A DNA stretch of 64,000 nt from Edaphobacter modestus. GTDB taxonomy: Bacteria > Acidobacteriota > Terriglobia > Terriglobales > Acidobacteriaceae. The translations under genes and the position numbers were made by a program. Positions within the stretch are counted from its first letter, which is position 1. Every line of letters starts with the position of its first letter. Below, piece after piece: positions 43,760 to 54,541 of the stretch. The stretch covers positions 186,001 to 250,000 of the forward strand of contig NZ_SHKW01000001.1 of the NCBI RefSeq assembly GCF_004217555.1, read 5' to 3'. The notes below the pieces were generated by a model. It did no database searches and was not told where the DNA came from. It was given only the letters and a program-made list of their open reading frames with translations.

Positions 43760-46700
43760 ATGTTTTTCATGAAAGGAAACACTTTCTTGAGGTCTCAGCT
43801 CGGCAACTTCAAGTTTTCTCTTGCTCTACTCTGCGTGCTTTCTGCATCCTCACTCGCGCAAGACGTTACGATGTGGAAGGTAGATCCGCAACATACCGGC
43901 CTAAATCCCTTGAGACGATTCTGACTCCCGCTCTCGTCGCAGATTCGACAAAGTTCGCACCTCTGTTCTTCCAGAAGTTGGATGGCCAGGTATACGGTGC
44001 ACCCCTCTTTATGAGCGCCGCTACGCTCAATAATCTGCCTGGAAGCTTTCCGGATGGCAAGTCGCACAATGTTGTCTATGTGGTTACGCAGCATGACAGC
44101 GTGTACGCCTTCGATGGCGACGCTAATCCTCTTGGAGCGAACACTTCCGGGAACGATTCCGCGCCGTTGTGGCACACCAGTTTTTTGAAGCCAGATCCGG
44201 AGTTAGGTACACCGACGACGGTGCCGTCTTCAGATGCCGCAGGAAGCGATATCAGCCCAGAGTTTGGAATCAGTACGACTCCGGTGATCGATCCGGTATC
44301 CGGAACACTGTATGTGGTCTCGCTGGTCAAGTTTCCGGGGCAACCTTTAAGCAATCTCTATCGGCAGGAACTTCACGCGCTTGACCTGAAGACCGGTTTG
44401 GATAAGGTCCCCCCGTTCATTCTCGACTCGAATCTGACGTTTGAGGGCTTTGCTGTCTCGGATTCGAGTTCGAGCGATCATGACCCGGTAACGGCTCCTA
44501 CCGGTCAGATCCCGTTTGCGCCTTTGCATGAGCACCTGCGAAGCGCCATGACCTTTGACCCGAAGAACAACATCGTTTATCTGGCCTATGCCTCGCACAG
44601 CGACGAGATGCGTTATTACGGCCTGGTGCTTGGCTTCGATGGTTCCACACTCAGGCTCACGCGTAGCTTTGTGACGACCCCAAATGGTGCGACACCGCTC
44701 GACGGATCGACACACGGAGGCGCCAACAGGGGCGGCGGCAAGGGTGGTATCTGGCAGGGCGGAGCCTCGGTGGCCCTGGACGAAAACCAGAACATCATCT
44801 TTGTGACGGGCAATGGTGTCTTTGACCAGGATCCCAACACTGGGTCGATGGATTGGGGCGAGACTGCACTCAAGTTGCCAGCAGCAATGGATGGTCAACA
44901 GCAGTTCCATTTAACGATGCAGGATACGAACTCCTACTTTACTCCGTCCAACTGGGCATCGCTAAACTCGGGCGGCGGTTCAATTCCCGGCGATTCGGAC
45001 CTTGGCGCTGGTGGCGCTCTGCTCCTGCCTCAGCAGCAGGGCGAGCATCCGCACATGATGATGTTTGGCGGCAAGGCGGGTGTCTGGTACCTGGTGGACC
45101 GTGATGTTCTTGGTGGTCTGCAAGCGAATGACCCACAGGTCATCCAAGAAATTTCGGAGCCGCGCGCTCCACAACTCACCGTTACGCCAAGCTACTTCAA
45201 TGGCGCGGTGTACTACGCCTCCAGCGGAAGCCCGATGGAGCGACGCAAGCTGGTCTTTGATGCGGTAGATAATGTGATGAAGCTGGAGACGACGCCCACC
45301 GTCGGAACTGGTGGCAACATCAATGCCAAAGGAGCTTCACCGTTCGTTACGGCGAACGGCAATGCTGGCGGTATCGCATGGGCCATTGATGGGAATTTGA
45401 AGGCCTACGATGCAAGCACCATGCAATTGCTCACCACAGGCTTCAATGGAGACATCGCGGCTCCAGATGGTTCCGGGCGATGCCAGACAACGAAGTTTGA
45501 CACCCTGACAGTTGCGAATGGACATGCGTACTACACCTGCTACTCGGGTGTGAGCCAGGGTTTCCTCGTGGTCGCAGGTTTGAAGAGCACGGCAGCGGCA
45601 CCACCCGCCGCGCCGACCGGGCTCTCAGCGGACGTCGCATCTTCTACAGCGATCAACCTGAACTGGACGAACAATGCGTCCACCGATCCATCACTGGCCG
45701 GTTTCCATGTGTTCCGCGCAATCAATGCCAGTGGGCCATTTACAGCATTGAGCGTGACTGCGCAGGGCACGGCGTTCACAGACTCAATCCTCTCGCCCAA
45801 CACGCAGTACTTCTACCGAGTCACGGCGTTCAACGGTGCGGGCGATTCCGCTCCGAGTAACACTGTTTCATCTACTACCTTCCCAACCTATACAGAGGGT
45901 GGGCTCGTTGGCTATTGGCCCATGGAAGATGCCACGGGAAGTGTTGTGACCGACGCCAGCGGCAATGGACACAACGGCTCGTTGGCACAGGGTGGTGAGG
46001 CGTTGTATACGACGTCTGGTTACATCAATGGTGGCTGGAACTTCCACGGTACCAAAATTCCGGACAGCATCACCGTTCAGGACAGCCTGGATCTGGACTT
46101 CACCGAAGCACAAAGCTTCACGCTTGCCACCTGGGTAAAGGTAGACGCGCTGACCGGCATTGAACAGCCGATCATTCTCAAGTCGGCGAATGACGGTAAC
46201 GTATACGGCTTGCTGGTCAATGGCAACAACCAGTTCGCCATGCGTGGGCCTGCAAGCGATGTCGCTGGTCCTGCCGTGACTCAGGCAACATGGGCTCACG
46301 TAGCCATGGTGCAGGATGGAACGGCCGGGACCCGCATATTGTATGTCAACGGCAAAGTTGTGGCGCAGGGGCCGGCACAACCGGCGAATGGTACCGGCAC
46401 GCTGGAGTGGGGCGAAGAAGATCTGCCCGCAGGAAGCAACCAGGTCCAATTTGGTTTCCAGGGTGTGATCGACGAAACAAGGTTGTACAGCCGGGCCCTC
46501 TCCGCGTCAGAGATCGCAAACCTGCTTCCGGTGACGATGCTCGATGCCAGCTCCGTTCTGTCACCGAATACTCCCGATCAGCTCGGCACGACCCTGTTCC
46601 CAAGCAAGGCTCCTGTTACCGAGGCTCGTGTCAGTAACACAGCGGGAACCTACACAGTGGTTGCGCACTTCGCCAAGCCAGTAACCGGCATCTCCGCCTC

Positions 46701-47037
46701 GCTCACTCAGCAGAGTGGCGCGCAGGCACAGGGCACTGTAGGTGCACTCACCTATGACTCCACCCAGACAGCCGTTCTGATCCCGTTGACCAACCTTGCC
46801 AATGGTCAGCTATTAAATCTGCACATGGCGGGAATCCTGGCGGCTGATCAGTCCTCTGTTGTTCCGGGAACTGCGGACATAGCATTCCGGGTGCTTGAGG
46901 GGGACGTGAATGGTGACGGCGTGGTCGATAACAATGACCTCACCGTGGAGAGCAACAGCATCACGAACGCTTCGGTCCTGCCGAGCAATGCAGCATTCGA
47001 TATCAATGGTGATGGCCAGCTGACAATGCTGACGTAG
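43760..47037 (+). pseudogene. Very large secreted multidomain protein, N-terminal part (frameshifted)
   Basis: The native start is MFFMKGNTFLRSQLGNF at 43,760, with a signal peptide ending SASSLAQ. A missing base near 43,908 moves the frame; the open frame from 43,519 reads through the rest but with a nonsense N-terminus. The exported part begins with a PQQ/quinoprotein-like propeller (VVYVVTQHDSVYAFDGDANP; KAGVWYLVDRDVLGG), then an FN3 domain (about 45,600-45,880), a LamG/concanavalin-like domain (GLVGYWPMEDATGSVVTDAS onward) and a dockerin-like Ca-binding repeat (GDVNGDGVVDNNDL; FDINGDGQLT). The frame breaks again near 47,026. Likely a cell-surface or secreted carbohydrate-binding protein. 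Confidence 0.72.
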
Positions 47038-49023
47038 CCCTGCTTTCGAGCCAAACGCCGGGTGGACAAACTCCACCTGCCGCTCCTGCCAACCTCACGG
47101 CGACCGTCGGTACGTCCAGCATCGTATTGAGCTGGAGCCCAAGCACCAACGCCGTCTCGTACGCACTCTTCCGCGGTTCCGCCGCGGGCAATGAGACTGA
47201 ACTGGTGGAGAACCTGACTGGCACGCAATTCACAGACAACAATGTAATCCCAGCCACGACCTACTTCTACAAGGTGGAAGCCGTTAACGGTGCTGGAGCA
47301 TCGTCCTTCTCCAATGAGACACAGGCGGCCATGCCGGGCAACAGCCAGCCGAGCGGCAACTCAGTCGTGCAGATTGACTCCGGCAGCACTACGACAGTTG
47401 GTTCGTTCGTAGCAGACGAGTACGCCGACGGAGGTAGCGTGACACCGAACGTTGGAGTGCCAATCGACACCACAAAGGCGCAGAACCCTGCACCAATGGA
47501 GGTCTACCAGACGAACCGGTACGGCAACTTTACCTACACGATCCCGAACCTTTCCTCGGGTACACCTTACATACTGCGGCTCCACTTTGCGGAAACCTAT
47601 TGGGGGCAGTCGGGGTCACGTCTGTTCAACATCCTGGTGAACGGGCAGACTGTCCAGTCAAACCTCGACATCTTCGCTGCATCAGGTGGCAAAGACGCCG
47701 CGATCTCCATTGATTATCCCGTAACGGCCCAGAATGGTCAGCTCGCCATTAGCTTCCAAACCGTTCGCGACAATGCGCTAGTGAGTGGCGTGGAACTTCT
47801 GAACACTGCGACGCCAGCTCCCATGACTTCGGTCTATCAAGTGGATGCGGGCAGCTCAGTCCCAGTCAGCACGTTCTCTGCCGACAGCTTCGTCTCGGGC
47901 GGAACGACCTCCCAAACCAACGGCACGATCACCACAACAGGCGTGAAGAACGCAGCTCCGGCTGCTGTCTACCAAACCAATCGCTTTGGTAACTCAACCT
48001 ACACGTTCCCTGGGCTGAAAACCGGCAGCCAGTACACAATTCGCTCGCACTTTGCGGAGACTTACTGGGGTGCAGCAGGCTCACGCCTTTTCAACATCCT
48101 GATCAATGGTCAGGTGGCGCAGCCGAATTACGATATCTTCGCCGCAGCTGGTGGCAAGGACATCGCAACTACCCTGGACCTGCCCGCGACTGCCCAGAAC
48201 GGCCAGATCACGGTGCAGTATCAGACAGTGAAGGACAATGCATTGGTGAGCGGTATTGAGGTTATCGGTGACGGAAGCATGATGTCGGCACCGAACCCAC
48301 CAGCATCCCTACACGCTGCAGCAGGTGTTGGCCAGGTATCGCTTACCTGGGCGCCATCGTCAACCGGAACCTACAGCGTCTTCCGCGGCAATGTAGCGGG
48401 AGCAGAGGAGGCGCCGCCGATCGCGATTGGGCTGACTGGAACATCCTTCATCGACAAGAACCTTCCGAATGGAGGGGCGGTCTTTTATACGGTCAAGACT
48501 GTCAGCTCCACGGGAACCTCGGCTGCTTCGAATGAAGCAAGTGCAATTCCCGGTGCAGCAGTGACTGGCGCACCCGTCTACCAGATCGCGGCTGGAAGCA
48601 GCTCTGCAGCCGCGCCGTTCCAGGCGGATGCCTTCTTCGCGGGAGGCAACGCTTCCGGCGGCGCGGTACGGCAGACCTGTCTGCAGCGATCAGCCCGGCT
48701 CCGGCAGCGGTCTACCAGCAAGAGCGGTCCGGCGGCACCATCACCTATACGCTTCCGAACCTTGCGGTTGGGACCAGCTACACGCTGCGCCTCCACTTCA
48801 ACGAGTTCTACTGGAAATTGGCTGGTCAGCGCGTCTTCAACGTAACGGTAAATGGGACCGTTGTTTTGCCGAACTTCGACATCATCGCAGCAGCCGGTGC
48901 TCCGGAAACTGCGATCGTGGAGCAGTTCACAGTCCGCCCGATCAGAACGGCAACATCGCGGTTACGTTCTCGGGTGCAACGGCTGACCAACCGAAGATCA
49001 CTGCGCTGGAACTCTACCGCTAA
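47038..49023 (+). pseudogene. Very large secreted multidomain protein, C-terminal part (frameshifted)
   Basis: Continuation of the gene starting at 43,760: ADVALLSSQTPGG completes the dockerin repeat, then an FN3 domain, two malectin domains (NRYGNFTYTIPNLSSGTPY and NRFGNSTYTFPGLKTGSQY, each followed by LHFAETYWG or SHFAETYWG), another FN3 and a third malectin domain. The third is broken near 48,665 (it resumes as LSAAISPAPAAVYQQE and LHFNEFYWKLAGQRVFN) and near 48,940 (resuming as DQNGNIAVTFSGATADQP). The native stop is 49,021-49,023. Intact, the whole protein would be about 1,750 residues. Malectin domains bind glucosides. Confidence 0.7.
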
Positions 49024-49110
49024 CCTCTAGGTGTTAGGTCTCCATCCGCTGGTCTAAGCGCCCCGCCTTTTGGCGGTGAGCTTTCAGCATCTTTGCTTGA
49101 TACTTGGAGG

Positions 49111-49553
49111 ATGGTGGAGTATCGCAAGAATGCGCATTCTGTGTGGGACGTGAAGTAGCACGTGATCCGGGTGACGAAGTACCGTTACAAGGTGCTGCGC
49201 GGAGAGGTTGCGGTGCGGAGGCGGGAATTGCTGCGACAGATATGCCAAGGTCGGGAGGTGGTGATCGTGCAAGGCTCGGTGTCCCCGGACCACATCCACA
49301 TGCTGATGAGTGTGCCTCCGCAGTTGGCTCCGGCGAAGCTGGTGCAATATCTGAAGGGTGTCCAAGCCGGATGTTCCAAGACGAGTTTCCGCAGTTCAAG
49401 AAGCGGTACTGGGGCCAGCATCTGTGGGCGCGGGGGTACTTCTGCGCGAGCGTGCGTGCGGTGGACGAGGACACCATCCGACGGTACATCGAAAACCAGC
49501 AGTGGGACGATCCGGGAGAGAACTTCAAGATCACCGCGCCCACCGAGCCTTAA
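49111..49553 (+). pseudogene. tnpA: IS200/IS605-family TnpA (Y1 transposase) with premature stop and frameshift
   Basis: The N-terminus MVEYRKNAHSVWDVK is followed by a TAG in place of the expected Tyr codon, then HVIRVTKYRYKVLRGEVAV, the metal-binding HUH-type motif PDHIHMLMS and QLAPAKLVQYLKG. The frame shifts near 49,355 into SRMFQDEFPQFKKRYWGQHL, WARGYFCASV and YIENQQWDD to the stop at 49,553; the nucleophile Tyr is in that last part. Two lesions make it inactive. Confidence 0.85.
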
Positions 49554-49622
49554 GCCGGCTCTTAGCCGGGCACCTTACAGGCGGCTTCAGCCGCAATCCA
49601 ACCTACCGGCTTTCAGCCGGTA
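49554..49622 (+). repeat. Three consecutive hairpins at the IS200 right end
   Basis: ccggct/agccgg (49,555-49,569), gcggct/agccgc (49,581-49,594) and taccggct/agccggta (49,604-49,622) share a CCGGCT core. IS200/605 and related REP elements use subterminal hairpins for strand recognition; three in a row is more than usual. Confidence 0.7.
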
Positions 49623-49896
49623 GTCGTTTAGTATTCATTTTCCCACTCTGGCTCGGAACCCTCCCAGCCATTTTAAAAGCTTCCTTGAACGCGTATTACA
49701 ACCGGATCTCGTTGGACCATCAAAGCTGGGTAAGTTTGTCAAACTTCTAAAAGGGAAGTCGGCTGGCGTGATCATTTCGATGGGATGCCAGGCTTTGGAG
49801 CACACGCGTTGAAGATGGTGAGGCGAGATATTCTACGATTCATCTTGCTCTAATGGAAAAGTAAACTTCGCAACTTTTGTTATCGGAACGATGAGA
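49623..49896 (+). other. Gene-free stretch
   Basis: About 270 bases downstream of the export gene (minus strand) with no supported feature. Confidence 0.3.
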
Positions 49897-50859
49897 TTAA
49901 TACCTGGTGCCCCAGATAGCCATTCCGGTTGCGGTTTGCACGAGTGCCTCGAAAGTACGGCGTTTTATCACCTTTGCGGTGCTGACGGGGACGAAGACGA
50001 TGTCGTCCGGTTGAAGCTCAAGATCGGGGGACTTTGCCGCAAGGATTGCATCGAGAGGAATCGGGACCTGTTGTGGTGTACTACTGGTGGCTTTGTGGAT
50101 CAATGTCGCCGACTTCAGCGATGCGGTAGGATTCGTCCCGTGCGCCACCGCAATGGCCTGAAGAACAGTCAAGCGTGGATTATCCAGAATTATCCCGGTT
50201 GGCTCCTTTACATCTCCAACGACGTACACCATGCCGGCTTTCGAAACCACAACCGTGTCGCCCGGCTGCACTGCCATATTCGTCATTGTTTGTTCATTGT
50301 CCCGCGATAGTGGCACGGTTTCGGGATTATCCATCGCATCGCGATGGGTAATCGTCACGCTCTTTCCGGCTTTTGGTGTGACGCCGCCGGCGGCGGAGAT
50401 CGCGTCGAGGAGGGTCCGCTGCCCTGGAAGCGGATAGATGCCTGGCTTTTGCACCTCACCCAGAACGGAGATACCAGCCGTGGCATACTCCTTCACGAAA
50501 ATCGAGACCTGAGGGTCATTGAAGAAGCCTTTCTCCTGCAGGCGTTGCGCAACAACATTTTCTGCCAGTAGGGTGGAGAGCCCTGCGACTTTTACGTTAC
50601 CCAGCATTGGCAAGGAGGCTTCACCCGCTGAACTGACCCGCACATCATAGTGATACTCAGGAGCTCCGGCAACGCTCACCGCAAGTAAGTCTCCGCTTGC
50701 CAGGATGACATCGGGCGAGCCGGAATGTGACGCATCGGAAACTTGAGACGAGGAGGCAGAGTTCGGTTGGACTGGCGTTACCTGTTCCTGCCCTGGAATG
50801 TTTGAAATAGGCAGGAGTAAAAGGGCATTCAAAATTGAGATTGCTCGGGTCATATGCAT
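49897..50859 (-). CDS. Wza-like polysaccharide export protein (Poly_export/SLBB)
   Basis: About 320 residues. ATG 50,859 is chosen: GAGGA lies 7 bases upstream and the protein begins MHMTRAISILNALLLLPISN, a signal peptide. The Poly_export domain starts at LASGDLLAVSVAGAPEYHYD and continues through the DVRVSSAGEASLPMLGNVKV segment. Two SLBB-type domains follow (ISVLGEVQKPGIYPLPGQ and VYVVGDVKEPTGIILDNP). It forms the periplasmic/outer-membrane channel for polysaccharide release with the Wzc-like kinase at 56,185. There is no clear lipobox. Last gene of the leftward unit. Confidence 0.87.
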   Translation of the reverse strand: MHMTRAISILNALLLLPISNIPGQEQVTPVQPNSASSSQVSDASHSGSPDVILASGDLLAVSVAGAPEYHYDVRVSSAGEASLPMLGNVKVAGLSTLLAENVVAQRLQEKGFFNDPQVSIFVKEYATAGISVLGEVQKPGIYPLPGQRTLLDAISAAGGVTPKAGKSVTITHRDAMDNPETVPLSRDNEQTMTNMAVQPGDTVVVSKAGMVYVVGDVKEPTGIILDNPRLTVLQAIAVAHGTNPTASLKSATLIHKATSSTPQQVPIPLDAILAAKSPDLELQPDDIVFVPVSTAKVIKRRTFEALVQTATGMAIWGTRY

Positions 50860-50966
50860 ATGTGTTCCTCGGCGTATCTTTGAACACCCCGCTGCGTTCG
50901 GCGTCGGCAATTCAAGATGGTCCCCGCGGTCTCGCATGGCTCGGCCTAATCGCACGGTTTGCTTGA

Positions 50967-52022
50967 TTAGGTAGATGGAGAATGCGCATTGCTCATAACA
51001 GCCGACAGCGTTCCAGCGCCATAGAAGACATGGAGAAGAAGAAACGTGATCGGCATAAGCAGGGCTCCTATAGATCTTTCTCTAAATGCGATGTGGCATG
51101 ACACTCCGATGCTTATAACTCCATAAATCGCACCCAGCAGAAGGATAGGGGCCAGCACCCATGACTGGGTGTGCGCCATGATCGAGTAGAAGAGCATCAA
51201 AAGACTAAGAAGCAGGACCACGACAAACGCTCCCGGTACAAAGTGCCGTAACGACATGGATGCAGGATTCATCTTGAAACTAATAATGTTCCAAAAACCA
51301 TTCTTAAATGCGTAGCTTGCAAGGGACGCCAGGTCGGGGCTCACAAAATATTCACAAGAGGTTTTGTCGGTTATATAGAGTTTGTGACCGCGCGCGCGAA
51401 GTCTCTGGCTGAGATCGTTGTCTTGATTGCGATGTAATTGCGTATTATAGACGCCAACCTCCAGCAAGGTGCTCTTCAAAAATATCGGATAGGGAATGGT
51501 ATCCGCGAAACCAGCACCTCGCGTTCGCATCGATCGGGCAGAAGTACCAAATGGGTGGGCTAGCGTCCAGGCAACTAGGCGCGCCTGAAGTCCATCCCCT
51601 CCAGGCCGGGTAATTAGCCGGCCACTACAGCCGGCCGCTCCGTGGAGCTTTAGCTCCTCAAGGCACGTAACGATGTAGTCCTGTGCATACACAGTATGAG
51701 CTCCGAGGATGCAAATATATTCTCCGCGGGCCCTTTGAATACCGAGATTAAATGCATAGGGCGTTTTACTTTGCTTGTTAATTGCGAGCTTCACGCGAGA
51801 ATCACTGCTGGCAATTTGTTTTACGATTTCCTCCGTTCCGTCAGAGGAATTACCGTCTACGACGATAATTTCTATTTCCCATCCAGATGTTTCCTGCTGT
51901 TGCAGAGACCTTATTGCGGTCTCAATGTGGCGTTCTTCATTGCGGACGGCCATGATCGCGGAAACAAGAGGTTGATTTCTCTCGCTTGCTTTGACAGTTT
52001 GAGGTTCATAAATCATGTTCAT
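50967..52022 (-). CDS. Family 2 glycosyltransferase with C-terminal membrane segments
   Basis: 351 residues. The GT-A fold starts VSAIMAVRNEERHIETAIRS, with IIVVDGNSSDGTEEIV binding the UDP-sugar and ILGAHTVYAQDY in place of a strict DxD. The acceptor region has NQDNDLSQRLRARGHKL, with its ED-like acidic pair. Three to four hydrophobic helices lie at about residues 245-345 (FVVVLLLSLLMLFYSIMA; LAPILLLGAIYGVISIGV). Likely adds a sugar to an undecaprenyl-linked repeat unit at the inner membrane face. The stop of the upstream dehydrogenase is only 35 bases away. Confidence 0.87.
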   Translation of the reverse strand: MNMIYEPQTVKASERNQPLVSAIMAVRNEERHIETAIRSLQQQETSGWEIEIIVVDGNSSDGTEEIVKQIASSDSRVKLAINKQSKTPYAFNLGIQRARGEYICILGAHTVYAQDYIVTCLEELKLHGAAGCSGRLITRPGGDGLQARLVAWTLAHPFGTSARSMRTRGAGFADTIPYPIFLKSTLLEVGVYNTQLHRNQDNDLSQRLRARGHKLYITDKTSCEYFVSPDLASLASYAFKNGFWNIISFKMNPASMSLRHFVPGAFVVVLLLSLLMLFYSIMAHTQSWVLAPILLLGAIYGVISIGVSCHIAFRERSIGALLMPITFLLLHVFYGAGTLSAVMSNAHSPST

Positions 52023-52057
52023 TTTATCGCTTGGGTCCGTACGGCTTAGGAAGGCTG

Positions 52058-53431
52058 CTAACAGCGAACGATTTTTTCTGAAAGGATCCCGGACGTCGCG
52101 TTGCGAGTGTCGACTACAAGCTGCGCCTCATCCACTATCTTTTGATAATCATAACTAGAATGGTCGGTCAGGATGACTACGCAGTCATATTGACTAATCT
52201 GTTCTAGCGGTACGCATTGCATCTGGAGATCATATTTACGCCCTTTTCCAATCTTTGGGAAGTACGGATCGTTATACACAACTATGGCTCCGCTCTTCTG
52301 CAGAGCTTCGATAATCGTAATCGCGGGAGATTCGCGGAGGTCGTCGATGTCTTTTTTGTAGGAAACTCCCAGCACCATAATCTTAGATCCATTCAAAGCC
52401 TTACATCGAACATTGAGTGCTTCAGCGATAAACTCGACCATATGGTAGGGCATAGCCATATTGATCTCACCGGCAAGCTCGATAAAGCGCGTCGCAAAAT
52501 CAAATTCTTTTGCCTTCCATGCAAGATAAAAGGGATCAATGGGGATGCAGTGTCCACCTAGGCCTGGCCCAGGATAGAACGGCTGGAATCCGAACGGCTT
52601 GGTTGCGGCAGCCGCTATAACCTCCCAAATATCGATGTTCATTCGCAAGCAAAGGAGCTTCAATTCGTTGACCAGCGCGATATTTACGCAACGATAGATA
52701 TTCTCGAGCAACTTCGTCATCTCTGCGACAGTCGTGCTTGAGACTGGCACTGTCCGACTGAAGATAGATCCATAGAGTGCCGTAGCAATTTCACTTGCAT
52801 GGCGGTCGACACCACCGACAATTTTGGGGATTTCATTGCGAGCAACCGTATTGTTTCCGGGATCCTCCCGTTCGGGGGAAAATGCCACAAAGACAACATT
52901 GCTGGCTTCGGAATCGTTGCGCGAGACGCGCAGATCCGAGAAGTTCCTTTCCTCCAATAAAGGCACCACGATTTCTTCCGTCGTGCCCGGATACGTCGTG
53001 CTCTCGAGTACAACCAATTGACCAGCCTTCAAGTGCGGTGCAATTGACTTCACGGTCTCCGTCACGTAGCTAAGATCGGGCTCGCGATACTCTGTCAATG
53101 GAGTGGGAACGCAGATCACAATTGCATCCATCTTGGAGATCCACATGAAATTTGAAGTAGCTCGAAATCCGCGGTCGCTGGCAAGAGCAATTTCCGTTTC
53201 AGGAATGCGGCAGATATAAGACCGCAAAGAGACGAGCGTATCAATTTTGGTGCTATCGATATCGAAACCGGTTACCGGGAAGCCTTCTTCGGTGAACAAG
53301 AGTGCGAGAGGGAGTCCGACGTATCCCAATCCGATGACACCGATGTTAGCAGTCCTCGATTGAAGCTTGGCGATCGTTACTTCTTTCAGCAGAGTTGCAG
53401 AAATTGATTGGTCCGGAATGACTGTATGCAT
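52058..53431 (-). CDS. wbpA: UDP-N-acetylglucosamine/UDP-sugar 6-dehydrogenase (WbpA-like)
   Basis: 457 residues. The Rossmann motif IGVIGLGYVGLPLA (31-43) binds NAD; STTYPGTT (145-151) lines the substrate site; Cys295 in GPGLGGHCIPIDPFYL is the catalytic thiol for the two-step oxidation of C6 to a carboxylate. The closest resemblance is to the WbpA/WecC subgroup (acetamido sugars), which fits the neighbouring 3-dehydrogenase, aminotransferase and acetyltransferase. Product is probably UDP-GlcNAcA. Second gene of the leftward unit, after the antiterminator. Confidence 0.85.
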   Translation of the reverse strand: MHTVIPDQSISATLLKEVTIAKLQSRTANIGVIGLGYVGLPLALLFTEEGFPVTGFDIDSTKIDTLVSLRSYICRIPETEIALASDRGFRATSNFMWISKMDAIVICVPTPLTEYREPDLSYVTETVKSIAPHLKAGQLVVLESTTYPGTTEEIVVPLLEERNFSDLRVSRNDSEASNVVFVAFSPEREDPGNNTVARNEIPKIVGGVDRHASEIATALYGSIFSRTVPVSSTTVAEMTKLLENIYRCVNIALVNELKLLCLRMNIDIWEVIAAAATKPFGFQPFYPGPGLGGHCIPIDPFYLAWKAKEFDFATRFIELAGEINMAMPYHMVEFIAEALNVRCKALNGSKIMVLGVSYKKDIDDLRESPAITIIEALQKSGAIVVYNDPYFPKIGKGRKYDLQMQCVPLEQISQYDCVVILTDHSSYDYQKIVDEAQLVVDTRNATSGILSEKIVRC

Positions 53432-53608
53432 AATATTTCCTACTCATTTCCTACTCATTAAAAAGCTGCGAGAATGGAATTCAGTTCAGCGCATTCAAGA
53501 CGCGAGAGCGATAATCAGGTAGTAATGACCTGGTCTACTTGTGACCCCTGATAAATGCCAAAAAATTGCGCTACCCGACGATGGATTGTTTCCTGCAGCG
53601 GAGAGGTG

Positions 53609-54133
53609 TCAACTGGCTAATTGCGCTTCAAAAGCATCCATTTCCAGTAAAATTGACCGCTGAATAAGTTCAAGGGAGACAATCAAGCGCATTTTTCCCT
53701 TCCGCCTAACAATTCTCCCCTCCACGTTCGCAAAGGGTCCAGACTTAACTCTTATCTGCTTCCCGGCAGTCAGGAACGGATATGGCTCGGCCTTCCAGAC
53801 CCCCAATATTGACCGCAGTCTTTCAACTTCACCATCAGGGAGAGCAGTCGCGTTTCCATTAAAGCCTACTAATCGAATTAGTCCAGGATGTGAGAGAACC
53901 CGTACTTTATCCGTAATGACCATTTTGACAAACACGTAGCCCGGAAATAAAGGAAGCTCAATCTCTACAAGACGGCGATTCCATTTCCGCACTGAAGAGT
54001 AAAGAGGCAAATACGTCTCTACATCCTGATGGATGAGGCGATCTGCAATAGATTTTTCATGTCGCGGCAAGGTATAGGCCACATACCAATGTGGTTTCAG
54101 TCCTAAATTTTGCATTGTGTCTGTTTGTGTCAA
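53609..54133 (-). CDS. NusG-like transcription antiterminator (RfaH/UpxY type)
   Basis: 174 residues. The NGN domain reads PHWYVAYTLPRHEKSIADRL and ELPLFPGYVFVKMV; the KOW domain has AGKQIRVKSGPFANVEGRI. Specialised NusG paralogues at the head of polysaccharide operons bind RNA polymerase at a leader and suppress termination, allowing long operons to be read. It is first in the leftward unit, 177 bases before the dehydrogenase start. The 177-base gap and the upstream 400-base region are candidate leader targets. Confidence 0.87.
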   Translation of the reverse strand: MTQTDTMQNLGLKPHWYVAYTLPRHEKSIADRLIHQDVETYLPLYSSVRKWNRRLVEIELPLFPGYVFVKMVITDKVRVLSHPGLIRLVGFNGNATALPDGEVERLRSILGVWKAEPYPFLTAGKQIRVKSGPFANVEGRIVRRKGKMRLIVSLELIQRSILLEMDAFEAQLAS

Positions 54134-54541
54134 GGCTCCGCCCTTCTTAGCCGCAGGGTGTCCTGGCTAAGTTTAATATATGTAAGCTAGCTATCCGCGG
54201 CGACTTTGCCGATTCACTTCGAGTTTAGAACTTCGCCCATCCGCCCAACTAAGCATCGGATCTCAGTTCTACAATCGAAAACCCAAACTAGACATTTCGA
54301 AAACATGCGTCGGTGCGGTAACACACATACCCACGCAAAACCTTAAACTCTCAAAAAGAGCAGTAATATGTTCTGCTTAACGTAAGAATCGCACAGCGGA
54401 TCTGAGGTGGAAGTTATTCGGCAGAGGTGTCGGGCCGATGTTACGTAATGCATTGCACAGACGCTTAGGCGTGCGTCCTGATATGAAATTTATTCAGAAT
54501 GATCCGTCGCGGCGGAAAGTCCGTTTATCAGGGACGAGAAA
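54134..54541 (-). other. Divergent intergenic region of the EPS locus
   Basis: About 400 AT-richer bases between the antiterminator (minus) and the receiver-like gene (plus). No ORF is supported. It must hold promoters in both directions and possibly the antiterminator recruitment site; I could not identify a specific motif. Confidence 0.4.

Larger units (their letters stand above)
49055..49622 (+). mobile_element. IS200/IS605-type element, decayed
   Basis: A small left hairpin (cgcc-tttt-ggcg, about 49,063-49,075) and three hairpins after the transposase stop (see the repeat entry) flank a dead tnpA. No inverted terminal repeats or target duplication are present, as expected for this family. 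Confidence 0.6.

Noticed and set aside
53432..53608. ops-like antitermination element
   Set aside because: No match to the known RfaH ops sequence was found by eye.
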